30,709 nucleotides of DNA. It comes from a virus. The stretch spans positions 1 to 30,709 of the IMG/VR virus record IMGVR_UViG_3300025889_000608; one strand, 5' to 3'. Made by a program: the position numbers and the translations under genes. Each line of letters opens with the position of its first letter. Position 1 is the stretch's first letter. Below the pieces are notes generated by a model that searched no databases, was not told where the DNA came from, and worked only from the letters and a program-made list of their open reading frames with translations. Below are positions 20,325-26,790 of the stretch, piece by piece.

Positions 20325-21004
20325 AGGCGCCCCATTCCGTCGAGGATGTCGTCGTAGATGCGCCCCGCGGCGACCTTGCCCGGATCGAAGACGAGGGCGT
20401 CGGCGACCCGGCGGCCCTTCCGCGGTGCTTGCCGTCGAGTCTGCGCGAGGTCGATCCGTCGGAGGACCCCGATCGCGTAACCGTAGTTCACGAGATCGAC
20501 CTGTTTCGCCCCGACGGCGATCGCCTGTGCCCACTTCTTACGCGAGATCCCGCGCGGCGGCTTTCCCATCATCGCCAGCTCTTCGGGCTTCAGCTCTCGG
20601 GTGATCTCGCGGCCCTTCTTCTTACCCTTCTGCGCCTCTCGTATAAAGTAGGCGTAGGGCGCATTACAGACAATCGACCCGGCGAGCTTGGTGTCGGTGA
20701 TCTCCCACTCGAACCCGAGGAGCGACAGAGACAGGCCCGTGTCATAGGGCCAGGACTTGAACATCTGATTTGCCACCGGCCCTAGGTGCCGATTGAACGA
20801 GTCCGCAATCATCGGATAGGCCCGCTCGATCAACTGGAAAATCTTCTTATTCAGCAGCGGATCGGGCTGGATTAGGTCGTTTTCTCGCATTCCTCCGGTG
20901 TGCTTCAGGTAATGGTGACCGCGGCGGTGCCACCGGGCCTCCTTGATCTGGCCCTTCCTCGATACGGGGAAGCGTTGACGCTCGAAGAACTCGGAGAGGG
21001 CCAC
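20321..21004 (-). CDS. HK97 gp10-like head-tail/tail-completion protein
   Basis: 227 residues from GTG 21004; the region upstream in this frame is arginine-rich shadow. SWPYDTGLSLSLLGFEWEIT followed by SIVCNAPYAYFIREAQKG resembles the HK97 gp10 pattern (W-dTG...g.i.N-a-Y-A), and the C-terminus is basic and helical. The family completes tails or joins head and tail. Its place, between the tail chaperone and the tape measure, is unusual, since gp10-like genes normally precede the tail tube gene. An alternative is a different minor tail protein that shares the fold. Confidence 0.55.
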   Translation of the reverse strand: MALSEFFERQRFPVSRKGQIKEARWHRRGHHYLKHTGGMRENDLIQPDPLLNKKIFQLIERAYPMIADSFNRHLGPVANQMFKSWPYDTGLSLSLLGFEWEITDTKLAGSIVCNAPYAYFIREAQKGKKKGREITRELKPEELAMMGKPPRGISRKKWAQAIAVGAKQVDLVNYGYAIGVLRRIDLAQTRRQAPRKGRRVADALVFDPGKVAAGRIYDDILDGMGRL

Positions 21005-21006
21005 GG

Positions 21007-21581
21007 CTACACCTGAAACGCGTCGAGGGCGTCGAGGCGCCCCTCGGCGTTGCGGATCGGGGCGCTCTGCCTCGGGCGCTGGCGAGACCGGTGCAGCTCC
21101 CACCCGAGGAGGGCGACGAGGGCGTCCCGGTCTGTCTCGGCGAGTCGATAGAGCGCCATCGGATCCCCGTAGTGAGTCAGCCCGAGACGGAGGTAGAGGC
21201 CGTGGAGGTCTCCGCCCGGGCCTCGGAGTTTCCCGCGGCCTCCTCGATCTCGTCGTCTTTCGGCATCTGCTGGAGAACGTCGAGGAGCACGCGCGACCCG
21301 TGCTCGATGATCTCGGGCACCCTGACGCCCCGACCGAGGAGGGCGTCGACGACCCTCTCGCCGTAGTCGACCACGTCGGCGCGTAGGGCGCGCCTCTGGG
21401 CGCTCGGGCTCTCCCCGAGGGCGTCGGGTAGGGCCTGACCGAGGACGGCCCCACAGACGGCGACGAGGTCGTCTGACGAGCCCTCGGCGTCGACGTAGGC
21501 GCTCCGGAGTCGGAGGCGGATCGGGATCAGGATCACGGCGGGCCGGTAGTCGGTCCCCCCGAGGGTGATCGGGTCGCTCAT
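21007..21581 (-). CDS. tail assembly chaperone, -1 frameshift product (gpGT-like)
   Basis: The chaperone reading frame shifts back one base at the slippery heptamer at 21228-21234 and continues to the TAG at 21007-21009. The product would have 118 residues of the short form plus 73 new ones beginning LRGPGGDLHGLYLRLG and including DPMALYRLAETDRDALVALLGWELHRSR, 191 in all. The second frame has no ribosome site or suitable start of its own, overlaps the first by 48 or more bases, and is in the -1 frame, exactly as in lambda G/T. Long form binds tape measure and tube subunits in the known system. It is followed by the gp10-like gene and the tape measure. Confidence 0.85.
21177..21581 (-). CDS. 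tail assembly chaperone, short form (gpG-like)
   Basis: 134 residues from ATG 21581, preceded by GAGGAGACAG. Sequence is acidic and helical after residue 30 (SSDDLVAVCGAVLGQALPDALGE, RVVDALLGRGVRVPEIIEHG), similar in size and place to lambda gpG (140 residues). The last 16 codons (SEARAETSTASTSVSG) follow the slippery site and are low-complexity, as in other unshifted tails. The protein keeps tape measure protein soluble and guides tube assembly. It is not present in finished virions in known systems. Confidence 0.85.
   Translation of the reverse strand: MSDPITLGGTDYRPAVILIPIRLRLRSAYVDAEGSSDDLVAVCGAVLGQALPDALGESPSAQRRALRADVVDYGERVVDALLGRGVRVPEIIEHGSRVLLDVLQQMPKDDEIEEAAGNSEARAETSTASTSVSG
21228..21234 (-). 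other. programmed -1 ribosomal frameshift site G-GGA-AAC
   Basis: Reading the minus strand, GCG GGA AAC TCC in the first frame becomes GGG AAA after slipping one base back. GGGAAAC has the X-XXY-YYZ form and is one base from the lambda site GGGAAAG. It sits 16 codons before the end of the short form. Confidence 0.85.
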
Positions 21582-21599
21582 GCTGTCTCCTCGGGACGG

Positions 21600-21644
21600 C
21601 TACTTGCCGCCCTTCTTTTTGGTCTTCTTCTTGTGGTAGGGCAC
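21600..21644 (-). CDS. possible 14-residue lysine-rich micro-ORF
   Basis: GTG 21644 opens a 15-codon frame encoding MPYHKKKTKKKGGK, ending in TAG at 21600. It fills the 65-base gap between the tube protein stop and the chaperone start. Seven of 14 residues are lysine, and the codons (AAG, AAA) stand out from the GC-rich surroundings. No clear ribosome site, but the tube protein TGA lies three bases upstream of the GTG, allowing re-initiation. It may be translated, or it may be a spacer or regulatory leader. Confidence 0.25.
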   Translation of the reverse strand: MPYHKKKTKKKGGK

Positions 21645-21646
21645 GA

Positions 21647-22120
21647 TCAGGTGACCGCAACGGTGCCGTTGTTCGTGCCGGAGAAGGACATCGTCGAGCC
21701 CTCCTTCGCCTCGCTGAAGTCGACCCCGCCCTGAACCACGGGGAGGGTGATCGTCGCCGTGTTCGTGCCGTCGGTCATCGTGACCTCGACGATAAAGGCC
21801 CAGATCGTCGAGTCTACCGAGGTCGCGCTCGCAAACGCCCCGGTCTTCATGACGAAGTCGCGGACCCGCTCGGCGACCCCGTCGGTGAGGCTCTGGTTCT
21901 CGATCTCGATCGTGATCGACACGTCCTGCTCTAGGTCGTCGCCGACGACAAATCCGTCGTATGTGCCGCGGTCGAGAACCCGGATCCGCTCGGCGTTGTC
22001 GGCGTTGGTCTCGCCGATCGAGAGGTCGCCCGGACCCGGGCCGACGACCACGTCAAGAGGGGTCGGTGACGTAGCGTCGATGAACTTTACCGAGGTGAGA
22101 CGCGAGGTAAAACGGGCCAT
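21647..22120 (-). CDS. major tail tube protein
   Basis: 157 residues from ATG 22120, preceded by AAGGAGG. It is entirely beta-rich with strands such as SITIEIENQS, FIVEVTMTDGTNTATITLPVVQGG and TMSFSGTNNGTVAVT at the C-terminus, typical of siphovirus tube proteins. The position, after the tail terminator-like gene and before the chaperone and tape measure, is the normal one. Strong ribosome site fits a highly made subunit. No Ig-like C-terminal domain is attached. Name given by context and fold pattern, not by close homologue. Confidence 0.8.
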   Translation of the reverse strand: MARFTSRLTSVKFIDATSPTPLDVVVGPGPGDLSIGETNADNAERIRVLDRGTYDGFVVGDDLEQDVSITIEIENQSLTDGVAERVRDFVMKTGAFASATSVDSTIWAFIVEVTMTDGTNTATITLPVVQGGVDFSEAKEGSTMSFSGTNNGTVAVT

Positions 22121-22132
22121 TTCGGGGCCTCC

Positions 22133-22609
22133 TTAGATCGTGGAATCGAAGCGGACGCGGTAACGCTGCTCAACCTGAACGGCCTCGCCGTCCTCGGTCA
22201 TGGTAGGCGAGAAAATCAAGTCAGGAAGGATGTTATACCTCACGTCCTCGGCGGCGAGGGTGAGGATTGACCGGGCGACGGCCTCGGCGGCATCGGCGGC
22301 GCGATCGAGGTCGGCTTGACGTGAGGCCCGGACCCGGAAGGTGAACAACACGGCGACGGTGGCCTCGATCTGAAACGGCGACGCCGACGACGACCCGTCC
22401 CCGGCATCGGTAACGCTGGCGTCGGCGATCTGACACGAGAACGCCAGGTGAGCCCGGGCCTTCGGCTCGTCGAGGAGAGCGAACGGCGACCGCTCCTCCT
22501 TCCACGTCGGCGAGGTGATCGTCCCTTGCCCGAGGCCGGTCGTCGAGGAGGCAGCGATCCGCGCCGCCATGGTCTGACGTAGCTCCGAGATCGTCCCGGT
22601 CGTCGGCAT
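22133..22609 (-). CDS. tail terminator-like protein
   Basis: 158 residues from ATG 22609. N-terminal helix SELRQTMAARIAASSTTG is followed by strands (HLAFSCQIADASVTDAG, FQIEATVAVLFTFRVRAS), then a long helix ADLDRAADAAEAVARSILTLA and strands at the C-terminus. This alpha/beta order and its place directly before the tube gene match gpU-like terminators that cap the tail. Weak sequence match, so the call is by order and secondary structure. It starts four bases from the previous stop. Confidence 0.65.
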   Translation of the reverse strand: MPTTGTISELRQTMAARIAASSTTGLGQGTITSPTWKEERSPFALLDEPKARAHLAFSCQIADASVTDAGDGSSSASPFQIEATVAVLFTFRVRASRQADLDRAADAAEAVARSILTLAAEDVRYNILPDLIFSPTMTEDGEAVQVEQRYRVRFDSTI

Positions 22610-22613
22610 CGGC

Positions 22614-23378
22614 TCACCACCACGGAGCGCGGCGGCGGTAGCGCGCCCGGGCGCCCCCGCGGTGAATCGTGCGGCTCATGCTCTCGCGGCTCTCGGAGTC
22701 GGGGAGGCCGTCGTCGTCGCGGTCCATGCGGGCGCGTAGGTCTTTCATGACCTTCTGGTATTCGGCCCGGTGAAGCTCCATAAGGCGCTCGCTCCTCTCG
22801 GAGTCATTCGTCGAGAACAGGAACCGGAAGACCTTCACGTAGGTCGACTGACGGATCGGCTCGAAGAGGTCGCTCGGGCCAGTGATCAGGTCGGGCCACT
22901 GCCCCTTCTGCTCTAGCTCTCGGAGGACGTCGCGCTTCGCGGCCTCGATGAACGTCTGAAGATTTGTGCCGTAATCTCCTAGCTGATCGACGAGGTCGGG
23001 GTATTCACCCGCGGTCAGGTCGGCGTCGGTGACGGGGAGAATCATGGGGAACCGGGCGACGGTGCACGCCCGCGAGACCGTCCGGGCGAGGCCGTCGAGG
23101 GTCAGGGTCCACCGGAGTTGGTAGAGCTGACCGGTCGGCTCGGTAGCCGGTAGGTCGACGGCTCCGATCGTGTAGGTCGCGACCGAGGACACGATCGACG
23201 CGGCGGCGTCCTCGACCACGTAGGTCCCCGCCGGTCGGACGAGCGAGACCGTCGCCGCGGTCGGGGCGACCTTCGCCCCGTCGCGCCAGACCTCCAGGGT
23301 AACGGTATTCGCCCGCGCCCTCTGGAGGACGTCGGGGCCGCTCTGGCGGTAGGTGTAGACGGTCTCGCCGCTAGACAT
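22614..23378 (-). CDS. head-tail connector protein with beta N-domain
   Basis: 254 residues from ATG 23378. Residues 1-110 are beta-rich (TVTLEVWRDGAKVAPTAATV, VSRACTVARFPMIL), like an Ig-like or adaptor barrel. Residues 120-254 are helical and charged (TNLQTFIEAAKRDVLRELEQ, RLMELHRAEYQKVMKDLRAR), as in head-completion adaptors, and the end is arginine-rich. The order capsid-connector-terminator-tube supports the name. It is separate from the preceding beta-rich gene by four bases. Exact adaptor or stopper role is undecided. Confidence 0.65.
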   Translation of the reverse strand: MSSGETVYTYRQSGPDVLQRARANTVTLEVWRDGAKVAPTAATVSLVRPAGTYVVEDAAASIVSSVATYTIGAVDLPATEPTGQLYQLRWTLTLDGLARTVSRACTVARFPMILPVTDADLTAGEYPDLVDQLGDYGTNLQTFIEAAKRDVLRELEQKGQWPDLITGPSDLFEPIRQSTYVKVFRFLFSTNDSERSERLMELHRAEYQKVMKDLRARMDRDDDGLPDSESRESMSRTIHRGGARARYRRRAPWW

Positions 23379-23382
23379 CAGA

Positions 23383-23754
23383 TCAGCTCAGCGCAATCGC
23401 GACGACGGCGATCAGGCTCCAGGCGGTACCGTCGCAGTAGACGACCGCGCTCTCGTTCTGGTTGATCGTGGCGATCGTCGTGACCCCGCTGTCATCCTTG
23501 ACGGCGAGGTTTTCTCCGCCAACGTCGGCGGCGTTGACGATCCAGCGCACGCGGCCCGGGCATCCGGCCTCGGCTTCGAGGGTCACGTCGCGGGAGGCGC
23601 CGCCCGGGTCGAGCTTGAGGATCATCGGGTGCTTGACCGTGACGGTCAGGTTGCCCGAGAGGGTCGCGGAGTAGGCGGCCCCGACGAGGTCGAAGGTCCC
23701 GACCCCGATGGCGTCGGCGGCTGCGATGTCTTGGAGAGCGGAGATCAGCGGCAT
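23383..23754 (-). CDS. beta-rich virion protein, possible head decoration
   Basis: 123 residues from ATG 23754. It starts with a short helix (ISALQDIAAADAIG), then strands and the segment ENLAVKDDSGVTTIATINQN followed by YCDGTAW, a motif combination found repeatedly in phage virion proteins of this region. Suggests a trimeric decoration or fibre base. Near the capsid gene, so decoration is the first guess; tail connection is possible. No charged helices, no signal sequence. Confidence 0.6.
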   Translation of the reverse strand: MPLISALQDIAAADAIGVGTFDLVGAAYSATLSGNLTVTVKHPMILKLDPGGASRDVTLEAEAGCPGRVRWIVNAADVGGENLAVKDDSGVTTIATINQNESAVVYCDGTAWSLIAVVAIALS

Positions 23755-23763
23755 AGGAGGCCC

Positions 23764-23922
23764 CTAGCGGTTGTTGTTGGCGCGTTCGCGGTCGCCTCGG
23801 CGAACCGCATTCCGGACCCGGGCCTCGGCCTGGGTCTGTGTGAGCTTGCCGCGGCTTGCCTCTCGGAGGTTCTGCGCGGCCCTCTGGATGCTCTCTCGGC
23901 GCGTGCGCTCGTCTGCACTCAT
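23764..23922 (-). CDS. very small basic protein of unknown function
   Basis: 52 residues from ATG 23922 (ATGA overlap). Highly charged helix (MSADERTRRESIQRAAQNL at the N-terminus) and a basic, asparagine-rich C-terminus. It is one of the shortest coupled genes of the head module. No motif. It could bind DNA or act as an assembly helper, but nothing shows this. Confidence 0.65.
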   Translation of the reverse strand: MSADERTRRESIQRAAQNLREASRGKLTQTQAEARVRNAVRRGDRERANNNR

Positions 23923-24662
23923 GCCGGCACCCCCGCAGAGGTAGCGGCGGCGAGACGGGCCTCCAGGCGCGCGACCTTGGCGGCCTTGACATCGGGAGCA
24001 ATCCCGGCGTTCCTCGTGCGCCCGAGGTGACGCTCGATCGTCTGGCGGACGGCTCGGGTCGCCTGCGGTACAGGTCCGGCGATCGCCCCCGAGGCGACGA
24101 GCGAGGCCCGCCACCGGTCCCAGCTCTCGGCGTGCCGCTGGAAGGTGAGCGGCTGACCCGGGAGCCCCGGCTCGGGCACGTCCCACGCGGAGACCCACGC
24201 CTCGACATCGACGCGCGTGATCGGGTGCTGCCCTCGGATGCGGCGGCGGTAGCGGCCCGCGGGCACGCCCGGCGGGAGCAGCTCGTCGGGGATCGAGGTC
24301 GAGAGCGGCAGGTAGACCCACCCGCGGCGCCTCGCTTCGAGGACGGCGTCGGCGTAGGCGTTGCTCTCGGGCTCGTGAGGTCCCGGGGTACGGATCCCCG
24401 CGGCGCCTCTGACGAGGAGGTGAGGCTCGACCATAGGGAGCCAGGTCGGCGACCCCTCGACTTCTCCGACCTCCCAATTCATAGGCCAGTGACGGAAAAG
24501 GAACGCGGGACGCGGGTGAATCTTCGGGAGCCCAGAGGATCGGCCCGTGTCGATCGGGTCCTCTAGGAGGGCGGCGAGGCCCGGGTCGACCGTCTCGGGA
24601 ACATCGCCCACGAGGAGCGCGTCGGCGGCGGTCGAGGTCTTTCTCTTCGCTCGGATTGGCAT
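23919..24662 (-). CDS. head-module protein of unknown function
   Basis: 247 residues from ATG 24662, with AGAGACAG upstream. The earlier in-frame codons overlap the capsid gene and are rejected. N-terminal basic and disordered (MPIRAKRKTSTAADALLVGD), a central region with many prolines, tryptophans and glycines (RHWPMNWEVGEVEGSPTWLP; YLPLSTSIPDELLPPGVP), and a helical alanine-rich C-terminus (AAKVARLEARLAAATSAG). Lies just after the capsid gene, where connector or head-vertex proteins are found. I recognise no family. Confidence 0.7.
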   Translation of the reverse strand: MPIRAKRKTSTAADALLVGDVPETVDPGLAALLEDPIDTGRSSGLPKIHPRPAFLFRHWPMNWEVGEVEGSPTWLPMVEPHLLVRGAAGIRTPGPHEPESNAYADAVLEARRRGWVYLPLSTSIPDELLPPGVPAGRYRRRIRGQHPITRVDVEAWVSAWDVPEPGLPGQPLTFQRHAESWDRWRASLVASGAIAGPVPQATRAVRQTIERHLGRTRNAGIAPDVKAAKVARLEARLAAATSAGVPA

Positions 24663-24738
24663 AGCTGTCTCTATCCCTCGGCGAGGTACGGACGCGCCCA
24701 GGCCGCCGAGGAGGAGCCCGGGCGCGCGTCGAGGGCGA

Positions 24739-25698
24739 TCAGGTCGCCGAGAGGATCTTCCGCTGCACGAAGACATCGGAGCTACCCGCGGCCACACCCA
24801 AGAACGAGCGGGCCTCGGCGGTTTCCTTGCCGTTCGTCGAGGAGCTGGACGGGAACGTCACGATCGTTCCGAACTCGGGGATCCGGATGGCGTCGATACC
24901 CCGGGCGCGAACGCCCGCGGTAGAGCCGACCGCGTAGCCGATACCGCCCGCGGAGTAGCCGCCGCCGACGTGGTCGGGGCCGCTCGTCGTGACCGACGTG
25001 CTCATGTTGATGTCGATCCCGAGGCCCGCGAAGTTGCGGATCGTCTGCGCGCCGCCCTGGAGACCCTGCACACCACCGAACTCCGAAACGGAGAGGGAGA
25101 GGGTCGTCTCGGAGCGGATCGAGTCGACGAGGTCCGAGACCTGCTTCGGGTGGAGCATGACCACCGGCTGACCCGCGCCCGGGTTCTCACGGAACGCGGC
25201 GAGGAGGTCGAGAAGGTGATCCATTTCGAGCGCGGCGCCCGAGGAGCCGACCGACGTACTGAAGCCCGCGATCGTGGTCGCGGTCAGGTCGCGCAACGTG
25301 CGAAGGAAGCTCTCGGGCATCGTCTGGACGAGCGCGTCGAGCATCGCGGCGGGCTCACGCCCGAGGATCTGGGCCTTGTACGACTCCTCGAACGCGAGGC
25401 CGTAGTCGGCGATCGTGACCGTCGAGTAGCCCAAATCGAAGGGGCTCGGGGTGATCGCGGCGGTCTCGCTCGCGAGAGCCGACATCGCCAGGTTGTACCC
25501 GACCCCGCCGATGTTGGTCACGCGGATCACGTCGGAGCCAGAGCCGGCGGCGTCGCCGACGAGGCGGACGAGGCCCGCGGCCTGCACGTTCAAAGCGTCT
25601 TCAAGACGGCGCTGAATCGCGATCTGTGCGAAGGTGTAGGCGAATCCAACTTCGTTGTTGACCGCGGAAGCGAGCGCGGGAGGGCTGATCGAGGCCAT
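24739..25698 (-). CDS. major capsid protein (HK97 fold)
   Basis: 319 residues from ATG 25698, preceded by TAGGAG. Shows typical capsid-protein features: an extended N-arm, strands IRVTNIGGVGYNLAMSALA and YSTVTIADYGLAFEESYKAQ, the spine-helix-like LVQTMPESFLRTLRDLTATT, and an A-domain-like end with VRARGIDAIRIPEFGTIVTF. The length fits a small HK97-type subunit with separate scaffold. Follows the scaffold gene after a 96-base gap containing a stem-loop. No protease gene is seen, so the subunit is probably not cut at a long delta domain. Confidence 0.85.
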   Translation of the reverse strand: MASISPPALASAVNNEVGFAYTFAQIAIQRRLEDALNVQAAGLVRLVGDAAGSGSDVIRVTNIGGVGYNLAMSALASETAAITPSPFDLGYSTVTIADYGLAFEESYKAQILGREPAAMLDALVQTMPESFLRTLRDLTATTIAGFSTSVGSSGAALEMDHLLDLLAAFRENPGAGQPVVMLHPKQVSDLVDSIRSETTLSLSVSEFGGVQGLQGGAQTIRNFAGLGIDINMSTSVTTSGPDHVGGGYSAGGIGYAVGSTAGVRARGIDAIRIPEFGTIVTFPSSSSTNGKETAEARSFLGVAAGSSDVFVQRKILSAT

Positions 25699-25718
25699 AG
25701 CGGCGACTCCTAGCTAGT

Positions 25719-25745
25719 GGGAAAGGGAACTGTCACGCCCTTCCC
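25719..25745 (-). other. imperfect stem-loop upstream of the capsid gene
   Basis: On the minus strand GGGAAGGG and CCCTTTCCC can pair with one bulge around the loop CGTGACAGTT. It lies in the only sizeable gap of the head operon, about 20 bases before the capsid start. It may stabilise capsid mRNA or reduce read-through from scaffold. No T-run follows. Confidence 0.35.
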
Positions 25746-25794
25746 CTGTTGCCGCCGGGTTCGCGTAGTGGGCCAATGATCGGATCTTGCCCCG

Positions 25795-26424
25795 TCAGGC
25801 GCGCGGCGTCAACCACCGCGACCCATAGGACGTGCCGCTCTGCTGCTCGACGGCCCGGAGGGCTTCGTCTTGTTGCTCGCGTGTCATCGATCGGAACTCG
25901 GGCGAGGTGAGGAACGCGGCGGCGTCCTCGCGACTCATGCCCGAGGACCTCGGAGCCGAGGCGGGCGCCCCCCGAGAGAGATCCGGGAGCGAGGCCGGAC
26001 TCGGTACCGAGACAGCGGTGGTACCGTCCCCCGAGGGAGCGCCCGCGGAGAAGTAGCCCGCGAGGAGAGGGACCTCGCGACCGGGTCCGCCCTCGGCCAA
26101 AAAGTCGGCGAAGGTCGGCGCCTCGTCGAGGCCCGCGGTCCGGGACTGGTAGATCGCCTCGATGTCGCCGAGGGCGTCGGCAGGGATCCCGAGGGTCCCG
26201 AGGAGCTGTGTCCGGGTCGCGCGCTCGATCTGTCCTCGCAGCTCTCCGACCTGACTCTCGAACGGCTCCAGGGCGGCGACCCGCTCGCGTAGCTTGACGA
26301 TCTCCGCCCCGGCGAGCTTCGCCTCGGCGCGGACGGCTGCGAGCTGCTCGGCGTGCTTCGTCTTCGCACGGTCTAGGCGCTCTTTCACGATCTGATCGAC
26401 TTGCTCCTGACTGAACTCGCTCAT
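25795..26424 (-). CDS. capsid scaffolding protein
   Basis: 209 residues from ATG 26424, with GGAGACAG just upstream; the ORF's earlier start is inside the previous gene. Residues 1-60 form a coiled coil (FSQEQVDQIVKERLDRAKTK, then EAKLAGAEIVKLRERVAALE). The middle is alpha-helical (GTLGIPADALGDIEAIYQSR), a linker is rich in S, A and P, and the C-terminal end is helical and charged. This shape and its place directly before the capsid gene match phage scaffolds. It should leave the prohead before packaging. Confidence 0.85.
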   Translation of the reverse strand: MSEFSQEQVDQIVKERLDRAKTKHAEQLAAVRAEAKLAGAEIVKLRERVAALEPFESQVGELRGQIERATRTQLLGTLGIPADALGDIEAIYQSRTAGLDEAPTFADFLAEGGPGREVPLLAGYFSAGAPSGDGTTAVSVPSPASLPDLSRGAPASAPRSSGMSREDAAAFLTSPEFRSMTREQQDEALRAVEQQSGTSYGSRWLTPRA

Positions 26425-26789
26425 CCTGTCTCCCTTCGCCTCGCGAGGCGTTCGAGGTACCATTCCCGATCGTATTCGCGGAGGATGCGACGCGACCACG
26501 CGCGGCCCGCATCCCCGCCCCATCCGGACCACGCTTGACGTCCCTTCGAGGGATACCCCGGCTCTCCAGGGCGGAACCCTTCGGCGTCCTTGTCGACCTC
26601 GTGGCGCTGGAAATACGACCACATCCGACGGACGGTGTCGAGGCTGACCGGCTGACCCTCGGCAAGCTGGACGGCCCGACGGACCCCGACCGGCGTCATC
26701 GCTCGACGGCTAGGCGGAAGATCCGCGCGCCAGTCTAGAGCGCGGCGGGCCTCCTTGCGTACCTCGGCGGGCGCCCTCCATGGAGGCAC
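26421..26789 (-). CDS. conserved phage protein with SYFxRHEVDK motif, function unknown
   Basis: 122 residues from GTG 26789, one base after the portal stop. It contains TVRRMWSYFQRHEVDKDAEG and EPGYPSKGRQAW then WGGDAGRAWS, a motif set that recurs in phage proteins near portals and proteases, often fused to those. Here it stands alone. Its basic N-terminal helix may touch DNA or portal. Stop overlaps scaffold ATG as ATGA. The exact function of the family is unknown to me. Confidence 0.75.
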   Translation of the reverse strand: MPPWRAPAEVRKEARRALDWRADLPPSRRAMTPVGVRRAVQLAEGQPVSLDTVRRMWSYFQRHEVDKDAEGFRPGEPGYPSKGRQAWSGWGGDAGRAWSRRILREYDREWYLERLARRRETG

Positions 26790-26790
26790 G

